DNA of 34,121 bases from an uncultured Ruminococcus sp. (GCA_937892835.1 CALBHM010000241.1:1-34121), one strand, 5' to 3'; counted from the stretch's first letter, positions 20,401 to 29,100 are shown. Translations and numbers: made by a program. The notes: a model not told the origin generated them from the letters alone.

Positions 20401-21927
20401 TTATTTTACGGGTATCATAAGCATCATCTTTTCGCAGATTTCGTCAGAGGTCAGCTCGTTTTCGCTCATAATATCCTCCACAGTCGCGTTATATTTCCTG
20501 GCAATGTCCCAAACCTTTTCTCCGCCGTTGCAGAAACAGATAACCAGCGAGGAATGTCTCTTTTTCAGCTCGGAATTTTCCAATGCCTTTAGACTGACAA
20601 GCGTGCGGCTTTCGCAGGTCTCTTCAATATCGGCACTGATATTCATTTCTGCTTTGAACTCTGCCCGTCCGTCATTTGTCAGTGTACAACTGTAACCGGT
20701 CAGGAAAAGCCTCGGTTCACAGTGAAGATTGCCGTCCTTAGCGTCAACCGAGCGTGAATATTCAAATCCGGCTTCCCTTTCGCAGAATGTCGGCACACCC
20801 TCGCCGTCTATTAAGATAAACTTTAACGGAATTTTTCCCGAAACAGTCATTTTGTCGGAGTTAAAACAGCATTTTACCTCCGGAGTCCGGGCTATGGCGG
20901 CATAAATCCTTTGCGGACTCATTGAGGACAGGTCAATGCTTTCACGACAAATAATGCTGTCACTTAGGTTTTGTAAAATCCGGGTAAATGATGCAGTTTT
21001 GTATTTTGCATCTATCTCCCTTTGCGTCGAATATGCGTCGGTTATAATGCAAATATCCTCTGCCTTGTATGCCGTCACAACAGCGCATATATCACAAGCG
21101 AGATTAAGATATTTGTATTCGCCGTCGTTGTCTGTTTTCGGCTCGGCCTGAACCTGGTCAACATTGAATCCGACGCTGACCTTACAGCTGTCGTCAATAT
21201 TCTCAATATCTACGATTTCGCTAAACGGCAGATTATAATTCACGCAAACGCTTTCGTTCTCGCCGGTGGCCGAGCAATACATAACCTTGATAACAGCTTC
21301 ACCCTTGAGAAGAATTTTACCTTTGATTATTTTTGTCTCGGATAGAACAGGAGATGCACAGGCGTAGAAAATTTTGCCAATCTCGCCGTCAGCCTCTTCT
21401 GTCTGGGAAAGCTGAAATTTTTTCATCACAACGGCAACAGCGTTATCCGTGCCGATTTTCTTTTTCTTCAGCTGAATTCCGTCACCCTCGGCATCTGTGA
21501 TAAAAGAATCTTTTTTGATGCCGACGATTTTGAATCTGATGCTCACAACTCCGTGAACATCAATTCTCTTCTTGCTGACGGCACGGCAGTTTGCATATTC
21601 GGTCTTTGCCGAGGTGCAAAGCACCGCTCCATCATAAGCCTGCGAAAGCTCGGCAAATTTCGAAAAAGGATAATCCTGCTCATAGCAATAAATTTCATTT
21701 TTATCATCGGCATAAACTATGCGTATTTTTGCATTGCCGTCAACCGTCGCTCTGTCTCCCGAAATTTTTGAATTTGTGATGCTGTTCGTTACGCTGCACC
21801 TGAGAATTCTCATTATATCGGGGCAATAATCCGGCAAAGAAATATCACAATCAATGCCCTGCTCAGCAAAATTATCGTAAAGAACCTCCGTTATACCAAT
21901 ATCGGTTCTTGTCAGTTCAATGCTCAT
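20401..21927 (-). CDS. sipL: DUF3794 (SPOCS) and LysM protein, SipL-like spore morphogenesis factor
   Basis: This 508-residue protein is made of repeated DUF3794/SPOCS beta domains (blocks near 30-140, 170-290 and 320-430; the first contains QGIDCDISLPDYCPDI, a hallmark) and a C-terminal LysM domain (about 460-508: GEKVWDIARKYNATVEDIM...). The size and order match SipL of Clostridioides difficile, which binds SpoIVA and tethers the coat to the forespore surface. There is no signal peptide, in line with action on the mother-cell side of the spore. The start at 21927 follows GAGGTGG; the GTG three codons earlier lies inside that site. A sigma-E-like promoter precedes it. The name rests on domain order, and other DUF3794-LysM paralogues exist. 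Confidence 0.82.
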   Translation of the reverse strand: MSIELTRTDIGITEVLYDNFAEQGIDCDISLPDYCPDIMRILRCSVTNSITNSKISGDRATVDGNAKIRIVYADDKNEIYCYEQDYPFSKFAELSQAYDGAVLCTSAKTEYANCRAVSKKRIDVHGVVSIRFKIVGIKKDSFITDAEGDGIQLKKKKIGTDNAVAVVMKKFQLSQTEEADGEIGKIFYACASPVLSETKIIKGKILLKGEAVIKVMYCSATGENESVCVNYNLPFSEIVDIENIDDSCKVSVGFNVDQVQAEPKTDNDGEYKYLNLACDICAVVTAYKAEDICIITDAYSTQREIDAKYKTASFTRILQNLSDSIICRESIDLSSMSPQRIYAAIARTPEVKCCFNSDKMTVSGKIPLKFILIDGEGVPTFCEREAGFEYSRSVDAKDGNLHCEPRLFLTGYSCTLTNDGRAEFKAEMNISADIEETCESRTLVSLKALENSELKKRHSSLVICFCNGGEKVWDIARKYNATVEDIMSENELTSDEICEKMMLMIPVK

Positions 21928-21958
21928 ATAATCCACCTCTCTTTTTTTGTTTCACTTG

Positions 21959-21987
21959 ATTATATGAAGGCTTACGGACAAATATGA
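21959..21987 (-). promoter_or_regulatory. Sigma-E-type (mother-cell) promoter of the SipL-like gene
   Basis: On the minus strand TCATATT (21981-21987), a 14-bp spacer and CATATAAT (21959-21966) match the Bacillus/Clostridium sigma-E pattern (ATATT, 14-15 bp, CATAnAAT). No consensus housekeeping -35 stands at 17 bp. The start would be near 21952, 25 nt before the ATG. Confidence 0.6.
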
Positions 21988-21990
21988 TTT

Positions 21991-23352
21991 TTATACCAAA
22001 ACCAACGACCATTTCTTCTCTGCCAGCTTATTTTTTATTTCCGTCTGCTCATCTGCCGACGGAAAATTATTGTCAAAAGCATATCTTGACAAGGTAAGCT
22101 TTCTGTCACTGTTCAAAACGGTATCGTCAAATATTTTCAGCATACTTTCTCTTGAAAGCTGCTTGCACGGACCGAGATCCAAATCGCCGTAAATTGAATT
22201 TTCTGCGAACGAAACCTTTTCGAGGCTCGTGCAGTTTTCAAACATTCCGACAACCGTTCTTGAAACAATAAGATTGATTTCGCCGTTAATTTCCCTCAGC
22301 GCGATACAGCCCGAGAATGCGTGAGAAAAATCAATTATTTTGCTGTTTTCTCCGAATGTAACTTTTTCCAGCGATGTATCGCCGTAAAACGTGTCCTTTA
22401 AAGAAGTGCAGCTTGTTAGGTTTCCGAGCAAAACCTCTCTGAGTGCGGTTGAATTTGAGAAACCGCTTGTAAGCGAGGTAATCTTATCCGTGTTTCTCAA
22501 TTCAATTCTGCGCAATGAGGCTTTCTGAGAAAACATTGACTGAAGCGTGGTTGCCGAGCTTAAATCAAGACCCAGCTCTGTAACATTGCCGTCAAAGTTA
22601 CCTGCCGCCAAGTATTCCATATTTTTAGTGTTAAAAAACGGAAGCTTATATTCCTTTGTTCCGCCTGTCCACGGTGCATAATTGCTCCTCGTTTTGTCCG
22701 CCATCGCCGCATCGACAAGATCCCAGTTGTCCGCCTTGATTTGAGCTGCGGCAAGGGTTTTGTTTATATCGGCAATCTCCTCGTTAAGGGAGTGAACCTC
22801 CTCGGCGTGATCCTGTTTTATCTTTGCGATTTCCTCGTTCTTGGATTTTTCAACGTTCTTTGTGTTCTCGTTCGCTTCGTTGATTTTTGTACCCATTTCA
22901 ACAATTTTCTTTTCGTAAGCATACTTCAATGAGTCGATTTCATCCTCATATTTTTTATAGGCTTCGGCAATGCTGTCCTGCTTAAATCTGTCAAAAAGAG
23001 TTTCGGTCGGCGAGAAGGTTTTGCAATCATCCGGCAGAAGCGACGAAACAACCTTGATATCCACCTTGCCTGCCGTAAGCACTGCTGCCCCATCATAACC
23101 GATAACGGAAAGTTCAAAGTCATGATCAACGGTCAGCACCTCCCATGGGACGGTTGCTGATGAGCTTTTTATCTCGATAATATAGTATTTATTCTGCGCC
23201 GTTCTGAAAATTGCCGCCTTGGTATCAAAAATTCTCCAGCTCGCATCAAAATGAAAGCGAAGTGAAATTGTTTCATTCGCATTTGCAGCAATAGCAATCT
23301 TCTCTGCGCCAAAGAGTTGCTGCTTTTCGATTCTTAAATCATAATTAACCAT
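21991..23352 (-). CDS. Phage-baseplate-like / coiled-coil / leucine-rich-repeat protein under LexA control
   Basis: This 453-residue protein has three parts. Residues 1-115 form a beta-rich domain (MVNYDLRIEKQQLFG, SWRIFDTKAAIFR, ATVPWEVL, ELSVIGYDG) resembling the N-terminal attachment domain of baseplate or receptor-binding proteins of Firmicutes siphophages. Residues 125-206 are a charged coiled coil, a typical trimer stalk. Residues 255-400 are about five BspA-like leucine-rich repeats of about 24 residues (MFSQKASLRRIEL, GFSNSTALREVLL, TFYGDTSLEKVTF, AFSGCIALREIN, MFENCTSLEKVSF). There is no signal peptide, membrane segment or anchor, so export would need lysis or a phage-like route. No other phage gene flanks it. 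The ATG at 23352 has AGGAG; the longer reading begins at the promoter's own -35. It ends 64 bp before the SipL-like gene. The function is unknown. Confidence 0.78.
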   Translation of the reverse strand: MVNYDLRIEKQQLFGAEKIAIAANANETISLRFHFDASWRIFDTKAAIFRTAQNKYYIIEIKSSSATVPWEVLTVDHDFELSVIGYDGAAVLTAGKVDIKVVSSLLPDDCKTFSPTETLFDRFKQDSIAEAYKKYEDEIDSLKYAYEKKIVEMGTKINEANENTKNVEKSKNEEIAKIKQDHAEEVHSLNEEIADINKTLAAAQIKADNWDLVDAAMADKTRSNYAPWTGGTKEYKLPFFNTKNMEYLAAGNFDGNVTELGLDLSSATTLQSMFSQKASLRRIELRNTDKITSLTSGFSNSTALREVLLGNLTSCTSLKDTFYGDTSLEKVTFGENSKIIDFSHAFSGCIALREINGEINLIVSRTVVGMFENCTSLEKVSFAENSIYGDLDLGPCKQLSRESMLKIFDDTVLNSDRKLTLSRYAFDNNFPSADEQTEIKNKLAEKKWSLVLV

Positions 23353-23388
23353 TTCATATCTCCTCTGCCTCCCCATAGCATCACTATT

Positions 23389-23418
23389 ATTATAGCGAAC
23401 ATTTGTTCGATTTGTCAA
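23389..23418 (-). promoter_or_regulatory. Consensus promoter with embedded LexA (SOS) box
   Basis: On the minus strand TTGACA (23413-23418) and TATAAT (23389-23394) are both consensus, 18 bp apart. Between them lies CGAACAAATGTTCG (23396-23409), a perfect Gram-positive LexA/DinR box (CGAAC-N4-GTTCG), touching the spacer base next to the -10. LexA bound here would block RNA polymerase until DNA damage. Confidence 0.88.
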
Positions 23419-23432
23419 TAGTAAATTTGCAC

Positions 23433-23461
23433 TTTACAATACAAACCTGATAATGTATAAT
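23433..23461 (+). promoter_or_regulatory. manA promoter
   Basis: TTTACA (23433-23438), 17 bp, TATAAT (23456-23461). It is divergent from the LexA-controlled promoter without overlapping it. Confidence 0.7.
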
Positions 23462-23498
23462 ATTTTCGGAAATTTTCATTGAAAAGAAGGTTTAAAAC

Positions 23499-24458
23499 AT
23501 GGAAATGGTTAAATTATCCCCCTTTGTTGCCGACAACATTTGGGGCGGAACAAGACTTATCACAGAATACGGTATCAAAACCGATAAAGACCCTGCCGCC
23601 GAAGCATGGGTACTCTCCTGCCACCCGGCCGGTCCGTCAACGGTTCTCAATGGTGAATTTGAAGGTAAAACCTTGCAGGAGGTCTACCTCGCCGACAAGA
23701 GCATCTGCGGCACAAAGGGAGAAAAATATGAGTTTTTCCCTCTGCTTATAAAGTTCATTGATGCCAAAAGAGACCTCTCGATTCAGGTTCACCCTGATGA
23801 CGAGTACGCAATGAGGGTTGAGGGCGAATACGGCAAAACGGAAGCGTGGTATATTCTCGACTGCGAACCCGATGCGGAGCTTATCCTCGGATTCAATCGC
23901 AACGTTACGGTTGAAGAATTCAAAAAAGCCGCTCAAAGCGATGCAATGATGGATATTTGCAACAGGGTCAAGGTCAAAAAAGGTGACGTTTTCTTCATCG
24001 AATCCGGCACAATGCACGCAATATGCAAAGGCATACTTCTTGCCGAGGTTCAGCAGAATTCCAACACAACCTACAGAATCTATGATTACGGCCGTCTCGG
24101 AAAGGACGGAAAGCCCCGTGAGCTTCACGTTGACAAGGCTGCGGACGTTACAAAGCTCTGTCCTCCGTCAATTCCCGACTCATCGAAGCGAGAGGTTGAG
24201 AAGTTTGACAACGCATCCAGAAGCAAGCTCACATCATGCGACCTTTTCACAATGTACGAGTTAAGTGTCGACGGTAAATATTCTTCTGTTTGCGACGAGC
24301 AGTCGTTTGTTTCCCTGCTCTGTCTTGAGGGCAGTGCCGAGATTGAATGTGCCGGCGAAAAGCTCGCAATGAAGAAAGGCGAAAGCATTTTCATTCCGGC
24401 AAACAAGGGTAAATTCACAATCAACGGAAATGTGAAAATCCTTGAAACAAGATTATAA
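23499..24458 (+). CDS. manA: Mannose-6-phosphate isomerase, class I
   Basis: This 319-residue zinc enzyme interconverts mannose-6-phosphate and fructose-6-phosphate in the cytoplasm. Zinc ligands are visible: Q96 and H98 (SIQVHPDD), E115 (GKTEAWY) and H173 (SGTMHAI). YRIYDYGR (192-199) is the conserved cupin strand, and the start (LSPFVADNIWGGTRL) is typical of the short Firmicutes form. Length is normal. The enzyme feeds GDP-mannose synthesis or mannose use; no mannose genes adjoin. AGAAGG precedes the ATG, a housekeeping promoter lies upstream and a terminator directly follows, so it is monocistronic. Confidence 0.93.
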   Translation: MEMVKLSPFVADNIWGGTRLITEYGIKTDKDPAAEAWVLSCHPAGPSTVLNGEFEGKTLQEVYLADKSICGTKGEKYEFFPLLIKFIDAKRDLSIQVHPDDEYAMRVEGEYGKTEAWYILDCEPDAELILGFNRNVTVEEFKKAAQSDAMMDICNRVKVKKGDVFFIESGTMHAICKGILLAEVQQNSNTTYRIYDYGRLGKDGKPRELHVDKAADVTKLCPPSIPDSSKREVEKFDNASRSKLTSCDLFTMYELSVDGKYSSVCDEQSFVSLLCLEGSAEIECAGEKLAMKKGESIFIPANKGKFTINGNVKILETRL

Positions 24459-24475
24459 TTTGCAAAGTTATATAG

Positions 24476-24505
24476 AAAAAGAGGTTCCGATCGGAGCCTC
24501 TTTTT
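24476..24505. terminator. Terminator between manA and the GPH symporter
   Basis: AAAAAGAGG-TT-CCG (24476-24489) pairs with CGG-AG-CCTCTTTTT (24492-24505). It is symmetrical enough to serve both convergent genes; the leftward gene ends at 24510. Confidence 0.85.
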
Positions 24506-24509
24506 GCAT

Positions 24510-25988
24510 TTAAAATTGTCTTTTAACCCTCTCTTTGAGTTTCGGCGTAATGCCGCATTTAAGAGCTTTCGGAAGCTGAGCTTCCGCTTCCTCTCTTGTG
24601 ATTTCGCCTGCGTTGTATCTTGCCATAACCTGAACATCCTTGTCTCTGAGCTTATAGAAAAGATAGATGAATGACGTTATCACAAGTCCGATACTCGGAA
24701 CAAGTATATATGTTACCCAAAGTCCGTTGAGTGCCGTTGCGCTCTGAACAATGTGTAGCCTTTCGATATCGGCAAAGCTTTCCGCTTCGATCTTGGTCCA
24801 GTCAAAGAATGTTAGAATTGCAAGGCCAAGTGATGATGCGATTGCTGCGGCAATTTTCGTTGTGAATGTCTGAATTGAAAATGTGATTCCCTTTGCGTCA
24901 ACGCCCGTTTTGTACTGGCCGTATTCCGCACAGTCGGGAGTGAACATAAATCCAAGCGTACCGGTTACACTGGTAAAAATTCCTCTGACAACCGTCAGCA
25001 CAACGAAAAGCATTTTGTTCTGCCAGCCGATGAAATACATTGCCAGTCCGAGAACCGCCGCAACGGTATTGCAGATAAAGAACAGCTTGAATTTGTCGAA
25101 TTTCTTAGAAATAACAGGAATGAGCAAAGCCGCAATGACAGACGGAACGACGCCGAGAATTCCGAGAATAATATTGAAGTTCGCACTGCCGAAAAGATAA
25201 TACGAAACGAACAGTGCCAGTGCGTTGTTTGTCATAAGACCGTTGGCACAAAGATATCCGAGGTAATAAATAAGCAAATATTTATTATGTGCAAGATATG
25301 TCAGCATTCTCTTGATTGAAAAGGTTTCCTCCTCAAGCTCGCCGTGGTAGTTTCTCTCCTTGCCGGCAAAGCAGAGCGGAATCATGAAAAGAAGTCCGAG
25401 AACCGAAAGAAGAATTACCGTCGGGCTGAAGCTCATTCCGACCTTTTCGCTGACAAGCAAGGTGCAAAGCAAGCCGGATATACCCATACCTGCGCTACTG
25501 AACAATCTGCCAATCGACATGAGCGTGTTACGCTCGTTAACGTTATCGGTCATCGTTGTTACCATGCTGTAAATCGGAACGTCACAGACTGTATAGCTTG
25601 AATCCCAAAGCAGATAAGCAATCATAAACCATATAAGCTTACCCGTCTGAGCCATGCCGCTCGGGATTATAAACAGAAGAACCGTTGCAATCGGCACAAG
25701 TCCGACGGAAATGCGAATCCATGGCATACATTTTTGCTTATTTTTGAATTTTATTTTATCGAAAATTATGCCGAACATCGGATCATTAACGGCATCCCAA
25801 ATCTTGACAATCAATGTAACAATCGCAATTTTGCCAAGGTCGATTCCGTTCATCATCAGATATGTTGCCATGAACGTTGTTACAACATTATAGAAAATAT
25901 TCTGTCCGATAAAGTATGTCCAGTAGCTCACACGCTCGCCGAGCTTTGTCGTGTAATCGGCCGGTGCCAAAATCTCCTTAATTTTCAT
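24510..25988 (-). CDS. GPH-family sugar:cation symporter (MelB/XynB-like)
   Basis: This 492-residue, twelve-helix transporter is of the glycoside-pentoside-hexuronide family. KLGERVSYWTYFIGQNIFYN opens helix 1 (seen as KLGERVSYW and TYFIGQNIFYN), and KIWDAVNDPMFGIIFDKIKF gives the family D-x-x-N-D-P signature between helices 2 and 3. WDSSYTVCDVPIYSM and PDCAEYGQYKTG are also typical. Such proteins import oligosaccharides or glycosides with sodium or protons. The cargo cannot be told from sequence, but a link to the intracellular GH43 or GHL6 enzymes is reasonable. The C-terminal tail (about 460-492, GEITREEAEAQLPKAL) is a soluble helical extension often seen in Clostridia members. A strong promoter and GGGGG precede it. 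Confidence 0.88.
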   Translation of the reverse strand: MKIKEILAPADYTTKLGERVSYWTYFIGQNIFYNVVTTFMATYLMMNGIDLGKIAIVTLIVKIWDAVNDPMFGIIFDKIKFKNKQKCMPWIRISVGLVPIATVLLFIIPSGMAQTGKLIWFMIAYLLWDSSYTVCDVPIYSMVTTMTDNVNERNTLMSIGRLFSSAGMGISGLLCTLLVSEKVGMSFSPTVILLSVLGLLFMIPLCFAGKERNYHGELEEETFSIKRMLTYLAHNKYLLIYYLGYLCANGLMTNNALALFVSYYLFGSANFNIILGILGVVPSVIAALLIPVISKKFDKFKLFFICNTVAAVLGLAMYFIGWQNKMLFVVLTVVRGIFTSVTGTLGFMFTPDCAEYGQYKTGVDAKGITFSIQTFTTKIAAAIASSLGLAILTFFDWTKIEAESFADIERLHIVQSATALNGLWVTYILVPSIGLVITSFIYLFYKLRDKDVQVMARYNAGEITREEAEAQLPKALKCGITPKLKERVKRQF

Positions 25989-26016
25989 ATCGTGCCCCCT
26001 TTTTCCATCTGATTTG

Positions 26017-26045
26017 ATTATACATTTTTTTCATTTTGCCGTCAA
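26017..26045 (-). promoter_or_regulatory. Promoter of the GPH symporter
   Basis: On the minus strand TTGACG (26040-26045), 17 bp, TATAAT (26017-26022). Confidence 0.78.
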
Positions 26046-26090
26046 ATAAAAAATCCGGGGTTGTTTTTGTCTGAAATGCCGAAACTATGC

Positions 26091-26123
26091 AAAAAAATAC
26101 ATCGGCAGATTGCTCCGCCGATG
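26091..26123 (-). terminator. Terminator of the Fe-alcohol dehydrogenase
   Basis: CATCGGC (26100-26106) pairs with GCCGATG (26117-26123). Read leftward, the stem runs into T7 (26091-26097), 18 bases after the stop. Confidence 0.85.
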
Positions 26124-26140
26124 CCTTGTGTTCAATTTAA

Positions 26141-27349
26141 TCAGAAGCCTCTTACAGCTCTTACAACCTTTTCGCAGTCTTTTGCGTCCATAATCTTCGG
26201 AACAGGATAGAGCGGGTTGCCCTCTTTGAGCGCACGCTCAACTATTGTCGGAATATCCTCGTCCTTAATGAAATCGAAGTGCTCGGGAATGTTCATGTTC
26301 TTGTTCATCTGCTTTATAGCGTCGATAAAGTTCATAGCCTTGTCCGCCTGCGAATATCCGCCGATACCTACAAGTTCAGCAAGCTTTGCGAGCTTCTCAT
26401 AAGCGGCGTCGCCGTAATACTCAAGAACATGCGGAAGAATAACAGCGTTTGCAAGTCCATGGGGTGTACCGTAAATACCACCGAGGTTATGAGCGATTGC
26501 ATGAACGTAACCTACATAAGCTCTTGTGAATGCCATTCCTGCATAGAACGATGCAACAAGCATATTTTCACGAGCCTGAAGATTTTTGCCGTCATTGTAT
26601 GCTGTTTCAAGGTTTTCAAAGATGAGCTTCGTTGCCTTCTCGGCATAGTCGTCGGTGGACTTAACTCCGCTGAGACCGATATAAGCTTCAACAGCATGAG
26701 TAAGAGCATCCATGCCCGTTGTTGAAGTGATCTTCTGCGGAAGTCCTGTTGTAAGCTCAGGGTCAAGAACCGCATACTTCGGACGAAGCTTCGGGTCATT
26801 GATAGCGTACTTCTCATGAGTCTGCATGTTTGTAACAACAGCGGCAAGGGTAGTCTCTGAGCCTGTACCTGCGGTTGTCGGAACAGCGAAGAACGGCGGA
26901 AGCTTATGTCTGATTTTCAGCTCGCCTCTCATCTGAGAAACACTCTGGTTCGGGTTCATAACTCTTGCGCCTGCGGCCTTTGCACAATCCATCGGAGAAC
27001 CGCCGCCGAATGCGATAATACCCTCGCAGCCGTTCTTGAGGTAAAGTCTGCGTGCTTCCTCAATATTCTCAATAGACGGGTTCGGCTGAACTCCGTCATA
27101 AACCGTATATTTAATTCCCTGAGCGTCAAGCTGCTCAAAAAGACCTGCAAGCAGGTTGAGGCTCATAAGACCCTTATCCGTAACAACGAGAACGCTTGAA
27201 ATGCCCTTTGACTTTACAAGTGCCGGAAGCTCCTTAACAGCACCGGGACCTTTGAGAAGCTCAGGCTCCGACCAGTCGAAGAAGCACTCGGCAACCATAA
27301 AGGTTTTCTGATATGCTCTGTAAAAAGCTTTTTTTGCCATATCTGCCAT
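26141..27349 (-). CDS. Iron-containing alcohol dehydrogenase (group III)
   Basis: This 402-residue NAD(P)-dependent dehydrogenase has FGGGSPMDCAK (114-124, dinucleotide binding), TTAGTGSE (158-165) and the iron ligands D214, H218 (GMDALTHAVEA), H283 and H297 (YVHAIAHNLGG, TPHGLAN). The spacing equals that of FucO and 1,3-propanediol dehydrogenases. It would reduce small aldehydes (lactaldehyde, propanal, butanal) in fermentation; the exact substrate cannot be inferred. AAGAGG precedes the ATG at 27349; M4 is a possible alternative start. It follows the SGNH gene by 80 bp and has a moderate promoter of its own and its own terminator. Confidence 0.9.
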   Translation of the reverse strand: MADMAKKAFYRAYQKTFMVAECFFDWSEPELLKGPGAVKELPALVKSKGISSVLVVTDKGLMSLNLLAGLFEQLDAQGIKYTVYDGVQPNPSIENIEEARRLYLKNGCEGIIAFGGGSPMDCAKAAGARVMNPNQSVSQMRGELKIRHKLPPFFAVPTTAGTGSETTLAAVVTNMQTHEKYAINDPKLRPKYAVLDPELTTGLPQKITSTTGMDALTHAVEAYIGLSGVKSTDDYAEKATKLIFENLETAYNDGKNLQARENMLVASFYAGMAFTRAYVGYVHAIAHNLGGIYGTPHGLANAVILPHVLEYYGDAAYEKLAKLAELVGIGGYSQADKAMNFIDAIKQMNKNMNIPEHFDFIKDEDIPTIVERALKEGNPLYPVPKIMDAKDCEKVVRAVRGF

Positions 27350-27381
27350 AAAAAAGACCTCTTTTCGTTTTTAATAAATAT

Positions 27382-27411
27382 ATTTTACCAAATATAACCA
27401 TGCTTTTACAA
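27382..27411 (-). promoter_or_regulatory. Possible own promoter of the Fe-alcohol dehydrogenase
   Basis: On the minus strand TTGTAA (27406-27411), 18 bp, TAAAAT (27382-27387) in the gap after the SGNH gene. Confidence 0.4.
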
Positions 27412-27429
27412 GGGGTTGGAGGAATATTT

Positions 27430-28164
27430 TTAAAAAATATTTGATTTATCAACCGCTTTTTTCCATTCCTCGGCAATAAGCATGTGACCTGCGATTGACG
27501 GATGAGTTCCGTCCCACATAAAATACTCGGTTTTCGACCCTGCGATTTTCTCAGAGAATTTATCGTAAAGCGGAACAAAAACATCTGCCGAACTTTCGGC
27601 AACTCGTTTCGCCGCCGCTCTTGTGAGCTGAATTGCGGCTGATTTATAATCCATCGCTTCCTGCGTTTCGTCTCTGTCAGGACGGCCGTAATCAACCTCG
27701 CACTCAACGTGCGGTGTGTAGCGATAGGACAAATCATCCTTTGAAAGAGGGAAATAAAACGGTTCGCAAACGATTATTTTCGTCTGCGGCAAAGCGTTTC
27801 TTGTCAGCTCTATCATCTTGATAAGGTTCTTTTCGTAAGTCTCCTCGACCTCTTTGAGCGAAAGACCGTTTAAAAAGCCGAAAAGTCCGTCATTTGTTCC
27901 GACAAGAATACTGAGCACCGTCGGGGCATTGTCAATAACGTCCTCCTGCCATGTTTCAAGCAGCTTCGCCGTCGTTGCGCCCGAATAGCCCTTGTTTATA
28001 AATCTCGGCCTGCGCTCAGAATTTTCATATGCCGCTTTGGCCGCAAGGATAAACTGATACCCATGACCCATGATGTGGTTGCAGTCCATTTTTCGTCCAC
28101 GATTGCCGTCGGTTATCGAATCGCCCGAGAAAAGAACAATGTCGTTACCGTTAAGATACATCAT
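27430..28164 (-). CDS. SGNH/GDSL-family hydrolase
   Basis: This 244-residue cytoplasmic esterase-fold protein has all four SGNH blocks: GD15-S16-IT (nucleophile serine), G59 in NKGYSG, N91 in VGTND, and D218-x-x-H221 in WDGTHPS. Such intracellular members often remove acetyl groups from sugars or act as lysophospholipases; which applies here is unknown. There is no signal peptide. Its ATG overlaps the TGA of prmA by four bases (ATGA), so it is translated with prmA in the yhaM-EEP-prmA-SGNH operon. That company gives no clear hint of substrate. Confidence 0.88.
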   Translation of the reverse strand: MMYLNGNDIVLFSGDSITDGNRGRKMDCNHIMGHGYQFILAAKAAYENSERRPRFINKGYSGATTAKLLETWQEDVIDNAPTVLSILVGTNDGLFGFLNGLSLKEVEETYEKNLIKMIELTRNALPQTKIIVCEPFYFPLSKDDLSYRYTPHVECEVDYGRPDRDETQEAMDYKSAAIQLTRAAAKRVAESSADVFVPLYDKFSEKIAGSKTEYFMWDGTHPSIAGHMLIAEEWKKAVDKSNIF

Positions 28165-29087
28165 TTTTTCAACCTCGTTTCAAAGCAGAGCCAACCACAG
28201 CTTTCGTGCCTGCCGACGACCTCAAAGCCGTACTTTTTAAAGGCATCAAGAACATCCTGCTCCCTTGTGTCGATAATTCCTGAAGTGATATAAATTCCGT
28301 CGTCTTTAAGGAATTTGCCGACATCTTTTGTAAACATTACGATGATATCGGCAACAATGTTTGCAACGACAACATCATACTTGCCGCTGACCTTATCGGT
28401 CAGATTGCCCTGAAATACAGTATATTTCGGTTCAGTGAAGCCGTTCATTTCGCCGTTTTCCCTTGCTGTCTTCACCGCAAGCTCGTCGATATCAACGCCT
28501 GTTGCGCTCTTCGCTCCGAGCAAAAGTCCGGCTATGCCGAGGATTCCGCTTCCGCAGCCGATATCGAGCAATTCGGTGTCCGGTGTTATGTGATTTTCAA
28601 GCGTTTCAAGGCAAAGGCGTGTTGTGTCATGTCCGCCGCTGCCGAAAGCAAGTCCGGGTTCAATATCAAGCACTGTTCTGCCCTGCGGATCATAGTCATT
28701 ATCCCAAACAGGGCGAATCAAAAGCTTTTTGCCGACGGGCATAGGCTTGAAGTACTCTTTCCAGTTATTCTCCCAGTCCTGATTGCGGCACACGCTGAGG
28801 TCAATCTCGTGCTTGATACCCTCTGCATTGTAACGCTCGGAAAGAAAAGCAACAGCCTCGGCCGGGCTTTCCTCGGGAGAGATATAAATATGAATTGTTG
28901 CCTTGTTCCTGTCCTTTTTCAGCAGATCCTCGTCAATCAGGTCGATATGGGCAATCTCCCATGCCGCTTGTTCGAGGTCGCTGTAATCCTCGATATAAAT
29001 TCCGTAGGGAACGACCATCTGAGCAATGTTGCCTGCCGTTTCAACGTCCTTTGAGTCAATGTGAATTTTTACTTCTGTCCAGTCCAA
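28161..29087 (-). CDS. prmA: Ribosomal protein L11 methyltransferase
   Basis: This 308-residue SAM-dependent methyltransferase modifies ribosomal protein L11. The N-terminal substrate-recognition domain (residues 1-110; MDWTEVKIHIDSKDVETAGNI opening, seen as DWTEVKIHI and SKDVETAGNI) leads to a Rossmann domain with LLDIGCGSGILGIAG and VVVANIVADII (the NI/VADII motif specific for PrmA). Length is normal. The start is a TTG at 29087, eight bases after GGAGG; the ATG overlapping the binding site is out of frame. It stands 13 bp after the EEP gene and overlaps the SGNH gene by four bases. Confidence 0.93.
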   Translation of the reverse strand: MDWTEVKIHIDSKDVETAGNIAQMVVPYGIYIEDYSDLEQAAWEIAHIDLIDEDLLKKDRNKATIHIYISPEESPAEAVAFLSERYNAEGIKHEIDLSVCRNQDWENNWKEYFKPMPVGKKLLIRPVWDNDYDPQGRTVLDIEPGLAFGSGGHDTTRLCLETLENHITPDTELLDIGCGSGILGIAGLLLGAKSATGVDIDELAVKTARENGEMNGFTEPKYTVFQGNLTDKVSGKYDVVVANIVADIIVMFTKDVGKFLKDDGIYITSGIIDTREQDVLDAFKKYGFEVVGRHESCGWLCFETRLKK

Positions 29088-29100
29088 AAATCATGCCTCC

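Noticed and set aside
23353..23418. Longer N-terminus for the LexA-controlled protein
   Set aside because: Its first codons are the -35 element and LexA box themselves; the ATG at 23352 has AGGAG.
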